Origin: Gemmatimonadota bacterium
GTDB lineage: Bacteria; Gemmatimonadota; Gemmatimonadetes; Gemmatimonadales; Gemmatimonadaceae
Direction: 5' to 3'
NCBI GenBank assembly: GCA_021324775.1
Contig: JAJPIM010000024.1
Location: 304,460 to 368,459, forward strand
Length of the DNA: 64,000 bases
Positions 53,267 to 59,863 of the stretch are shown piece by piece. The notes under the pieces were generated by a model. That model made no database searches. It was given only the letters and a program-made list of their open reading frames with translations, and was not told the origin of the DNA. Both the position numbers and the translations under genes were made by a program. Each line of letters begins with the position of its first letter. Position 1 is the first letter of the stretch.

Positions 53267-54022
53267 ATGTCCCCCAGCCAGCTAATTCGTGCGGCCTGTA
53301 TCGGCGCCGTCGTTTGGATACCCTGCCTAGCCCGCGCGCAGTCGGTGCGATATTCGCCAGGCGCGCCGGATACAACGTTGGCGTCCGCTGCTCGTATGGT
53401 CCATCCAGTCGGAACCCCATCGTACCGGTACGGCGACTCTACACACAAGTGGATGTATTATGCCCTGGCGTTCGCCAATGCCGGCCCCTATGCGGTCAAA
53501 GTCCGGTACACGATCCGAGCGTACCTCCCCGACGGCACTTCTGGTCCGTCGTGCTTTGGCGGGTGGAATGGCGACGAGGACGGGCTACCAGAGGTGCCGG
53601 CGGGGGGCCGATCCCTTGCAGTGTGCTGGCCTGGGATCGCAGGGGCGGTCGGAGACAGCCTACGACTCGTCGGCCGTGCCGAGCTTGTAGGAAGCGTCCA
53701 TCGGCCGCCTGATGCCAATCTCCAGATGACGGATGTGCACGTTAAGCCCGTGCCGACGTATGGGTGGAAGAGTTACACCGCGGATGGAATGCTTGCGGTG
53801 CCTCCAGGGCGAGACCGACAGGTGATCGTGCACTTTCGGATGTTGGACGCTACCGGTGAGGAGGTTGCGAGCTGCAACTCCGAGGATGTCATCGTTCAAC
53901 CGGAGGTGCCCCAGCGAGTTGGGTGCATGAGCACGGGCGTGCCAAGGCTGAGATCGGGGCAACCCCAACCGGTGTCTGCAACAGCAGAAGTCTACAGATC
54001 CGAACTGCTGTGGTGGCCTTGA
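53267..54022 (+). CDS. Secreted protein of unknown function
   Basis: 251 residues with a signal peptide (LIRAACIGAVVWIPCLARAQ, likely cleaved after ARA-Q). The mature part is a beta-rich domain: YYALAFANAGPYAVKVRYTI, GLPEVPAGGRSLAVCWPG, LQMTDVHVKPVPTYGWKSYT, with four Cys that could pair. Reminiscent of small extracellular beta-sandwich proteins; no family recognised. It follows the IS element and precedes DoxX on the same strand. Confidence 0.6.
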   Translation: MSPSQLIRAACIGAVVWIPCLARAQSVRYSPGAPDTTLASAARMVHPVGTPSYRYGDSTHKWMYYALAFANAGPYAVKVRYTIRAYLPDGTSGPSCFGGWNGDEDGLPEVPAGGRSLAVCWPGIAGAVGDSLRLVGRAELVGSVHRPPDANLQMTDVHVKPVPTYGWKSYTADGMLAVPPGRDRQVIVHFRMLDATGEEVASCNSEDVIVQPEVPQRVGCMSTGVPRLRSGQPQPVSATAEVYRSELLWWP

Positions 54023-54087
54023 CCGGAACCAGTAACAATCCATGGAAGCCTCTGTGAGGCTGAACGCTGCCTGCGGCCGCCGGTGTC

Positions 54088-54118
54088 GCGTTCCCGAGTT
54101 ATTCCCCAAAACGAAATG
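54088..54118. repeat. Island repeat, copy 2 (upstream of doxX)
   Basis: GCGTTCCCGAGTTATTCCCC-AAAACGAAATG, matching 30 of 31 positions of the copy at 54723-54753. Weaker similarity (CTACCTGAA, GCGCT) continues for about 25 bases. The two copies flank the doxX gene as direct repeats. Confidence 0.8.
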
Positions 54119-54144
54119 CAACTACCTGAATCACCGCGCTCGAG

Positions 54145-54660
54145 ATGCGACCAACTTCGTCCGCCACCGCTCGCAACGTCGCCGCATTCGCGGCGCTGCG
54201 TATTGCTATCGGCATCCTGTTCCTCATCTTCGGCCAGTACAAGGTATTCGGCACAGCCTTCACGCTGGGGGGCGGATTCCAAGGTTGGATCAATCGCTTC
54301 ATCACCGATGGCGCGGCCTATCCATTCATGGTGCCGGTGCTGCAGCGGTTCGTCCTGCCGCACGGGACAGCTATCGCGTTTCTGGTCGCCTACGGCGAGT
54401 TCGCCATCGGGCTGGCTCTCTGTCTTGGCATCCTGACCCGCGTAGCGAGCATCTGCGGGCTGATTTACATGCTGACCCTGCTTCTGTCGTCGAATTACCC
54501 AGGAGTCCACGTCGCCGCGTGGCAATACTTCGGCGCATCGCTCGACCACCTGGTCTTCGCTCTGTGCTTCGCGGCGTTCGTGGCCGGCGATCCCGACCAG
54601 GCGCTGTCGGTAAGCGCGTACCTTCGCCGCCGGGGCGGCGCTGACCGTCAGTCAGAGTGA
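54145..54660 (+). CDS. DoxX-family membrane protein
   Basis: A 171-residue inner-membrane protein with four helices typical of DoxX (FAALRIAIGILFLIFGQYKV; ILTRVASICGLIYMLTLLLS; LDHLVFALCFAAFVAGDPD). Family members are linked to sulfur and quinone chemistry or membrane-oxidoreductase complexes, but many have unknown roles. The C-terminal tail is basic and short. It is flanked by direct repeats at 54088 and 54723. Confidence 0.8.
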   Translation: MRPTSSATARNVAAFAALRIAIGILFLIFGQYKVFGTAFTLGGGFQGWINRFITDGAAYPFMVPVLQRFVLPHGTAIAFLVAYGEFAIGLALCLGILTRVASICGLIYMLTLLLSSNYPGVHVAAWQYFGASLDHLVFALCFAAFVAGDPDQALSVSAYLRRRGGADRQSE

Positions 54661-54722
54661 CCCGGGGCCGCCGTATTGCGGCGAAAGCCGCAATAGCGAT
54701 CTGCGCGCCTTTCGTTGGTCCT

Positions 54723-54753
54723 GCGTTCCCGAATTATTCCCCAAAACGAAATG
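54723..54753. repeat. Island repeat, copy 3 (left of the second att copy)
   Basis: GCGTTCCCGAATTATTCCCC-AAAACGAAATG, 128 bases before the second tRNA-derived att copy. Confidence 0.8.
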
Positions 54754-54880
54754 ACACTAGCTGAACGGTCGCGCTAGATCCGCAGACTGCCGCAAGGAAA
54801 TTGCTGTGAGCAGCCGCGTAACTCCCGTACGTACCCGCAACTACCACAAAGTACGCACGCCCGCAGCAATCTCACCCTTC

Positions 54881-54935
54881 CGGACTGAAAATCCGCGTGT
54901 CAGAGGTTCGATTCCTCTCCTGGCCACTGTTGGAA
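54881..54935 (+). other. att-like site: tRNA-Phe 3' half copy 2
   Basis: Exact 55-base match to 50093-50147, starting in the middle of the anticodon stem, so not a functional tRNA. It marks the junction between two island units. A weak hairpin (GCACC/GGTGC) and the island repeat follow, as they do after the first copy. Confidence 0.85.
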
Positions 54936-55011
54936 CTGACTCAATTACAAGGGAGTAGCAATCGAGACGAGCACCCATGTGGTGCCCAGAGTCTGAAAGA
55001 GGCCTGAAGAA

Positions 55012-55034
55012 TTCCCCAAATTCCCGAAACCGCC
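55012..55034. repeat. Island repeat, copy 4 (diverged)
   Basis: TTCCCCAAATTCCCGAAACC-G, a shortened form of the island repeat, 86 bases past the tRNA-derived end of att copy 2. This is nearly the same offset as copy 1 has after the tRNA. Confidence 0.5.
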
Positions 55035-55190
55035 CGCCTAGTCGCTGCACATGGAATGCGGCGCGGATGCCTGCGAGTCGCCCTGTTATGGGATTGAAGG
55101 CGACCGAGGTACTTGCGCCGGGATCTTTCCCTACGCACACATACGCGGCACGGAAGGATACGAACCTTGCGTGATCGCTTCCGCGATGCT

Positions 55191-55637
55191 CTAGATACGG
55201 CCGGGCAGATCGTCTGCTGACCGAGAAGCGCGTCCCGCCGCAGCATCTCCCAGAACTCCGCCCAGGCACGTAACAAACGGCCACACGAAGAGCTGGCCAA
55301 CCAGACCCCAGCCGCGAAGGTTATGCGCGTAGGCGACGTACGCTCCGAGTGTGGCCGCTAGGACGTATAGCGGTGCCGCTCGAATTGCATGGGGCGCTGG
55401 CACCGCCTCGCGTTTGCGGCGAAGTGTCGCGGTGCCAAGAAAAAAGATGATCAGGAATCCACTCAGGAACGTCGGCACGAGGTTAACGGCTATGACTACC
55501 CAAATAGGACCTGGGAGCGTGCCAGGAACATGAAAACTGCTGATCAAGGCAATTGCGAAGGATTCCACTACCAGACTCGCGGCCACGAGGACGGGTAGCG
55601 CGATCAGGTAGACCGGCCAGACACGGAGTCGAGGCAT
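55191..55637 (-). CDS. Small integral membrane protein, unknown
   Basis: 148 residues from ATG 55637 (MPRLRVWPVYLIALPVLVAA). Three to four membrane helices are predicted by eye: 8-30, 45-68, 88-105 and 118-135. A basic stretch (TLRRKREAVPAPHAIRAA) sits on the likely cytoplasmic side. No family recognised. The DNA is less G+C-rich than the flanks. Confidence 0.55.
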   Translation of the reverse strand: MPRLRVWPVYLIALPVLVAASLVVESFAIALISSFHVPGTLPGPIWVVIAVNLVPTFLSGFLIIFFLGTATLRRKREAVPAPHAIRAAPLYVLAATLGAYVAYAHNLRGWGLVGQLFVWPFVTCLGGVLGDAAAGRASRSADDLPGRI

Positions 55638-55718
55638 TGCTGCACACCAGCGGCAGACGCGAGCTGCGCCAGCAAGGCTGGAAAGGGCAATCTGCAACGA
55701 ATTTTGTAGGTCTGCGGA

Positions 55719-55741
55719 TTCCCGAATTATTCCCCCAACCA
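55719..55741. repeat. Island repeat, copy 5
   Basis: ATTCCCGAATTATTCCCCCAA-CC upstream of the membrane protein gene, matching the conserved half of the copies at 54088 and 54723. Confidence 0.6.
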
Positions 55742-55846
55742 AGACCAAACAAGAGGGTGGACGACAGATCCCGATACATCCCAGCGCTGGTCCCACTCCA
55801 GAAGCCGCGTCGAATAACGACGCCGCATTCAGATCGCCGCACGATG

Positions 55847-56545
55847 TTAGCTCCGCCGCGTGCCTCGTTGCCGCAATCGTCGCCAGCGGTTCAGAACGGC
55901 AGTCTGCAGTGAGACGGAGGGGATCAGCGCGATATACCGCCGGATTTCCGCATCGCGCACAAATCGGGACAGATCGAGTTCCGGGAGGAACACGTGCTGG
56001 CGCCCACGACGTGTTGATATGTACAGCGTGTCGAATAGCGCTTTGGTGGGGGTTGCAAGCTGGAAGTTTGCCAGCCGGCCCCCCGGTTCATATCCCGTTA
56101 GCAAGCTAGGCTGCATTCGATGGAAAGTGTAGACACCGACCGGTGAGCGAACGGGAGGGCGCTGTCCCCCGACGACAATCTGGATCGTACGCGGAATTTG
56201 GTCGATAAGACCGTGTAGGCTGAGCGCAGACAGCAACGAGACGTATCCAGGTTCCGCATCTTGCCATCCGTTTGTACCGATCGATGCGCCAAGGAGGAAC
56301 GGCACAACTGCGTAGGGCGAGAAATCCGGATGGTTCGGGCGCGCCCACACGCCCCGTGTTACGTGGACGATTGACTTGCGTTTGACGAGCACGCCGAGTG
56401 CCCGCACGACAGCCGATGGATTAATGTGTGTCGCCGCTAGGATGTCTCGGGTAGTGAAGACCGGCGCGCGTCCGAAAGCTGCGCTCAGGAGAACGTCGGC
56501 AACCCGCGATCGTTTCTGTGGGAAGCGACGCTTGGCCAATCTCAT
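55847..56545 (-). CDS. abiEi: AbiEi-type antitoxin
   Basis: A 232-residue protein of the AbiEi/COG5340 type, which has an N-terminal winged helix (FTTRDILAATHINPSAVVRALGV-LVKRK region) that binds the operon promoter and a C-terminal domain that neutralises the toxin (GYVSLLSALSLHGLIDQIPR; FQLATPTKALFDTLYIST). Its ATG (56543-56545) overlaps the toxin stop by four bases, so the two are translationally coupled. It is the second gene, the reverse of the prototypical abiEi-abiEii order. Confidence 0.8.
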   Translation of the reverse strand: MRLAKRRFPQKRSRVADVLLSAAFGRAPVFTTRDILAATHINPSAVVRALGVLVKRKSIVHVTRGVWARPNHPDFSPYAVVPFLLGASIGTNGWQDAEPGYVSLLSALSLHGLIDQIPRTIQIVVGGQRPPVRSPVGVYTFHRMQPSLLTGYEPGGRLANFQLATPTKALFDTLYISTRRGRQHVFLPELDLSRFVRDAEIRRYIALIPSVSLQTAVLNRWRRLRQRGTRRS

Positions 56546-57474
56546 CGAGTGCCACCGTTGACGTTCGTCCTCGAATCATGATCGCCGCCGGTGGGCTCCG
56601 GTCGCATGTCGGCCCTGTACCACGGCAGCTTTGAAGGACCGGAGAGTTGTCTCAGCTGCTCGGCGAGCGCGTACGCACTAAGGCTCAGGTCATCCCAGAT
56701 TTGACCGGTATCGTACCGCGACCGGTCCGCAGGATCGAGGTAGGCCAAAACCTCATCTCGGTACGCGGCGAACGGAATCTCGAGGGCGCGTGCGGCTGCC
56801 TCACGCAGCACGCTAGCCGTCAGGTTCTTCCGGAGAAGCACAGCGTCGGCGGTGTCAAGCCGTACCGCATCCAAGACACCGAGGTCGAAGATGTCGCGCG
56901 ATTGAATCTCGGTCCGGAGAGCGAGAGCCCCGATCTTTTGCCGGATCGCGGGAAGGCGACCGTAATGGGGAACCATGAGCAGGGGCAGCGCTGGCGTCGC
57001 GCCGCGCGCGCGTACTCCGACTGATCGGATGTCCGCCGGCGACCGGTATCCGTCCACGAGGGCAGATGCAACACCCTCGATGATCGCGGTATCAAGAGCT
57101 GGCCGAGGCCGAAAAGAGACCTCGATCTTGGTCGGCAAATCGATGCCTCCCGAAGTCACGACTCCAAATTTGTATCGGAGCGTCGTCTCTGTATCCGTGG
57201 AAGGCTTGTCGGGCAAACGAATATCGCCACCGCCCAGTTGAACGAAGCGTCGCCGCAAATATGGATCGCGGAGACTCTTTGAGATGGCGGCCTTGGCAGC
57301 AGATCGTACATCCGGCGCTGCGTCGAAATCAATGTCCTGCGAATACCGAGGACTGCCGAAGAACAGACGAAGGTTCACCCCGCCTTTGAGGACAAGACGC
57401 TGGCCTAGCTGCTGAGTGAGGTGCTCGAGCAGAAGAACGTGAAACACCTCGCGGGCAACGACATCGGACAGCAT
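56542..57474 (-). CDS. abiEii: AbiEii-type toxin, nucleotidyltransferase
   Basis: A 310-residue nucleotidyltransferase of the AbiEii/AbiGii family. Type IV systems of this kind cause reversible growth arrest or phage abortive infection. The catalytic signature is LKGGVNLRLFFGSPRYSQDIDFD-type: GSPRYSQDIDFD holds the GS and the two acidic residues, preceded by KGG (motif around residue 30). The C-terminal part has the family's helical pattern (LLRKNLTASVLREAAARALE). ATG 57474 follows the -10 box by only 5 bases (see promoter entry), so the transcript may be leaderless. Confidence 0.85.
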   Translation of the reverse strand: MLSDVVAREVFHVLLLEHLTQQLGQRLVLKGGVNLRLFFGSPRYSQDIDFDAAPDVRSAAKAAISKSLRDPYLRRRFVQLGGGDIRLPDKPSTDTETTLRYKFGVVTSGGIDLPTKIEVSFRPRPALDTAIIEGVASALVDGYRSPADIRSVGVRARGATPALPLLMVPHYGRLPAIRQKIGALALRTEIQSRDIFDLGVLDAVRLDTADAVLLRKNLTASVLREAAARALEIPFAAYRDEVLAYLDPADRSRYDTGQIWDDLSLSAYALAEQLRQLSGPSKLPWYRADMRPEPTGGDHDSRTNVNGGTR

Positions 57475-57479
57475 GAAAC

Positions 57480-57525
57480 ATTATATAACCGAATAGACAT
57501 TAGTTGTCAATTCCGTTATATAACC
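57480..57525 (-). promoter_or_regulatory. AbiE operon promoter with palindromic operator
   Basis: On the minus strand, TTGACA (57510-57505) is followed, after 17 bases, by TATATA (57487-57482) or, after 19, by TATAAT (57485-57480). The A of the toxin ATG is at 57474, so transcription would start at or within a few bases of it. Two copies of TTATATAA lie here: a perfect palindrome GTTATATAAC at 57515-57524 and ATTATATAAC at 57480-57489 overlapping the -10. They are 35 bases apart and are probable AbiEi binding sites. Confidence 0.75.
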
Positions 57526-57613
57526 ATACGCGGTCGCACCGCGTGTGCTGTTCGAGGTGCGCAATTCTCAATCGGGGTCTCCGGGTGGTTCACCGCCGCA
57601 GGAGGTGTACCCC

Positions 57614-57652
57614 TTGCGCTCGAGTCGCCACCTTTGTATGATGATCGTCATA
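57614..57652 (+). promoter_or_regulatory. tetR promoter and overlapping operator
   Basis: TTGCGC (57614-57619), 17-base spacer, TATGAT (57637-57642). The near-palindrome TATGATGATCGTCATA (57637-57652) runs from the -10 box into the first base of the ATG, an autorepression arrangement. The same site in better form precedes the SDR gene. Confidence 0.75.
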
Positions 57653-58245
57653 TGAAGCCCGCTACCTTGAGACGACCCGCCCCCAGCCGCAAGGAAGCCA
57701 CCCACGACCGGATCGTGGAGACCGCCGCCCGCGCCATCCGGCGCAGCGGCTACGGCGGCGCCGGGGTTGCCGAAGTCATGAAGGAGGCCGGCCTCACGCA
57801 TGGCGGCTTCTACGCCCACTTCAAGTCCCGCGAGGGGATGCTGGCCGAAGCAGCCGACCGGGCGGGCGCCCACGGAGTCGCCACGCTCGCGCGGGTGGCC
57901 GCCGCGGCACCGCCCAAGAAAGAGCTCGAGGCCATGCTTCGAGCCTATCTTTCAAAGGAGCACGTGGAAGGCGTTGAGACGGGGTGCCCAATTGCCGCGC
58001 TGGGCTCGGAAATGCCGCGCCAGGCACCCAAGGTGCGGCGGGCCGCCACCCGCCGGATCAAGGAGATGATCGATTTGGTCGCGCGCCAGTCGCCCGACTG
58101 GGGACAGCCGGGCGCGCACGAGCGGGCGCTCCTCACCGTGGCCACGGCCCTCGGCGCGTTGGTCCTGGCCCGCGCCGTGGACGACTCCAAGCTCTCGCAC
58201 GCGCTGCGCGAGGCGGCGCTGAATCACCTCACTCCCACGGGCTGA
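57652..58245 (+). CDS. TetR-family transcriptional regulator
   Basis: A 197-residue repressor-type protein starting at ATG 57652. The N-terminal HTH is HDRIVETAARAIRRSGYGGA to LTHGGFYAHFKSREGMLAEA (residues about 18-65). The C-terminal ligand domain contains GVETGCPIAALGSEM, a motif common in TetR regulators that answer to small electrophiles or drugs; the Cys there may be a sensing residue (inference). The operator overlaps its own start, and a matching operator precedes the SDR gene 40 bases downstream of its stop. The two genes therefore form a regulator-enzyme pair. Confidence 0.88.
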   Translation: MKPATLRRPAPSRKEATHDRIVETAARAIRRSGYGGAGVAEVMKEAGLTHGGFYAHFKSREGMLAEAADRAGAHGVATLARVAAAAPPKKELEAMLRAYLSKEHVEGVETGCPIAALGSEMPRQAPKVRRAATRRIKEMIDLVARQSPDWGQPGAHERALLTVATALGALVLARAVDDSKLSHALREAALNHLTPTG

Positions 58246-58283
58246 CCCCATGCACCGGTGCCGGGGCCTTCGTTGGCCCGTGA

Positions 58284-58301
58284 ATATGATGCTCATCATA
58301 T
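58284..58301. promoter_or_regulatory. Operator upstream of the SDR gene
   Basis: ATATGATG-CT-CATCATAT, perfect 8-bp arms with a 2-base centre, 40 bases before the SDR start. Matches the operator at the tetR start, which has one mismatch. Candidate TetR binding site. Confidence 0.75.
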
Positions 58302-58340
58302 GCGAATAGTGAGTTGGCCTCAACGGGAGGGAAGCACGGT

Positions 58341-59168
58341 ATGTCAAGCAATCAGGGTCAGCAGACTCGGCCCGTAGCGATTGTGACGGGCGCATCAGGA
58401 GGGATCGGAGAGGCGACCGTCCGAGCGCTTCACGCCGCAGGCTATCGGGTGTTCGGCACCTATCGGCGGCCTCCGGCGACGAGATCGCCAGGTATCGAGT
58501 ATGTGGTGTGCGACGTGACCAGTGACGACTCTGTCGAAACCGCCGTGGGTCAAGTGCTGGCGAAGACCGGCCGCATCGATCTCCTGGTCAACAACGCGGG
58601 GGTGGGACTGGTCGCAGGGGCTGAGGAGTCGTCGCTGGAGCAGGCGAAGTCCCTCTTCGACGTCAACCTGTTCGGCCTGATTCGCATGACCAAGGCCGTG
58701 CTTCCAGCGATGCGCCGACAGCGGGCGGGACGGATCGTCAACATCAGCTCGGTCATGGGTCTCATCCCGGCGCCGTTTATGGCCTTGTACTCAGCCAGCA
58801 AGCACGCAGTGGAAGGCTATTCCGAGTCGCTGGACCATGAGATCAGAGACTCAGGGGTCAGAGTGGTGTTAGTCGAGCCCGCCTACACTCGGACTTCTTT
58901 CGAGGGCAATGTCTACCAAGCAGACCAGCAGCTCGCCGTTTATCAGTCGGCGCGAACGAACGCCGAGGGAGTCCTGCGGGACGAAATGAAGACTGCCGAC
59001 ACGCCGGAGCTGGTCGCGAGCGCCGTGGTGAGGGGTTCCACCGAGGCCAACCCGCACCGCCGCTACACCGCAGGCCGGACGGCCCGACAGGTCAGTCTGC
59101 TTCGGCGCTTCGTTCCCGAGTCGGCGTTCGACAGAAGTCTAAGAAAGCAAATGCGGTTGCCTACATAG
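58341..59168 (+). CDS. Short-chain dehydrogenase/reductase (SDR)
   Basis: A 275-residue classical SDR. Start ATG 58341 is preceded by GGGAGGG; the open frame begins at TTG 58314. The cofactor loop is VTGASGGIGEAT, with CDVTSDD and LLVNNAGVG. The active site is NISSVMG (Ser) and YSASKHA (Tyr-x3-Lys). The N-terminal half resembles NADP-dependent oxidoreductases of the type often paired with a TetR regulator. Substrate unknown. The upstream operator suggests repression by the neighbouring TetR. Confidence 0.9.
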   Translation: MSSNQGQQTRPVAIVTGASGGIGEATVRALHAAGYRVFGTYRRPPATRSPGIEYVVCDVTSDDSVETAVGQVLAKTGRIDLLVNNAGVGLVAGAEESSLEQAKSLFDVNLFGLIRMTKAVLPAMRRQRAGRIVNISSVMGLIPAPFMALYSASKHAVEGYSESLDHEIRDSGVRVVLVEPAYTRTSFEGNVYQADQQLAVYQSARTNAEGVLRDEMKTADTPELVASAVVRGSTEANPHRRYTAGRTARQVSLLRRFVPESAFDRSLRKQMRLPT

Positions 59169-59249
59169 ATCAGATTGACTGCGGCCACCTCGGGATCTCA
59201 CCGCGGAAGACGATGTTTCGGGACCACCTGTAGAAAAGAGGGGACGACA

Positions 59250-59774
59250 ATGTTCGGAGCGACACACGGCAAGCCATTGGCGATCGTGTTTCTTCTCGGT
59301 GTGGTAACCGTCGGTGCAGGTCGCGGCATGGGCGCTCAAACAGCCGCAGCCTCCAACAGTGCGTCTAATGCTTCTCAGCCCGGAACACAGCAGATCCACT
59401 ACCACATCAGCCTCGCCAGGCGAGATACGTCGGGAACGTATATCTGGCACGGGCGCGTTGATGGTGCAGTGACTGGCGAAGCCAGGATGGAATTGCGCTT
59501 CCCGGACATGCGACCGCAGATCCCGGGAACGTTGCCGTTGGAGACGCATTGGATCGTCACCGCGTCGCCCGCATCGAAATCGTTCGAGGCGAAGCTGAAA
59601 GGCACCATCGACTTGGCGTCAGGCAAGACTCATCTCGTCGGAACCATCGTTGGCGGCCCCGGCCCATTGAGCGGTGGTGTAGTGGAAACGAACAGCCAAC
59701 TGTTCCACCGGGCCCCCAACGGAACGCTGTCCGATAGCGACGGCACCATCACGATTTCCCCTCCGCCGACATAA
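59250..59774 (+). CDS. Secreted protein of unknown function
   Basis: 174 residues from ATG 59250 with GAGGGG 7 bases upstream. The signal peptide is PLAIVFLLGVVTVGAGRGMGAQ. The mature part is a beta-rich lipocalin-like or polyisoprenoid-binding-type domain (IHYHISLARRDTSGTYIWHG; HWIVTASPASKSFEAKLKGT; THLVGTIVGGPGPLSGGVVE). It may be co-transcribed with the SDR. It is the last gene before the third att copy. Confidence 0.6.
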   Translation: MFGATHGKPLAIVFLLGVVTVGAGRGMGAQTAAASNSASNASQPGTQQIHYHISLARRDTSGTYIWHGRVDGAVTGEARMELRFPDMRPQIPGTLPLETHWIVTASPASKSFEAKLKGTIDLASGKTHLVGTIVGGPGPLSGGVVETNSQLFHRAPNGTLSDSDGTITISPPPT

Positions 59775-59796
59775 ATTGAGCGCGTTCTCGGCGGCC

Positions 59797-59835
59797 AAAA
59801 ATCCGCGTGTCAGAGGTTCGATTCCTCTCCTGGCC
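59797..59835 (+). other. attR-like site: tRNA-Phe 3' end copy 3
   Basis: AAAATCCGCGTGTCAGAGGT-TCGATTCCTCTCCTGGCCA, a 39-base exact copy of the tRNA 3' end (50100-50138). The sequence beyond (TGCCTTGGAACTCG) differs from that after copies 1 and 2, so this is the likely right end of the island. The kinase gene begins its stop codon 28 bases further. Confidence 0.85.
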
Positions 59836-59863
59836 ATGCCTTGGAACTCGCGGCTACATCACA

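Noticed and set aside
54088..54753. Integron cassette with attC sites
   Set aside because: The repeats flanking doxX lack the RYYYAAC/GTTRRRY core sites and imperfect palindrome of attC; no integron integrase is present.
54841..55284. Minus-strand frame containing ARRGIEPLTRGFS
   Set aside because: This peptide is the reverse translation of the tRNA-Phe 3' half, a well-known false gene at tRNA fragments. The same applies to the frame at 59619-59837.
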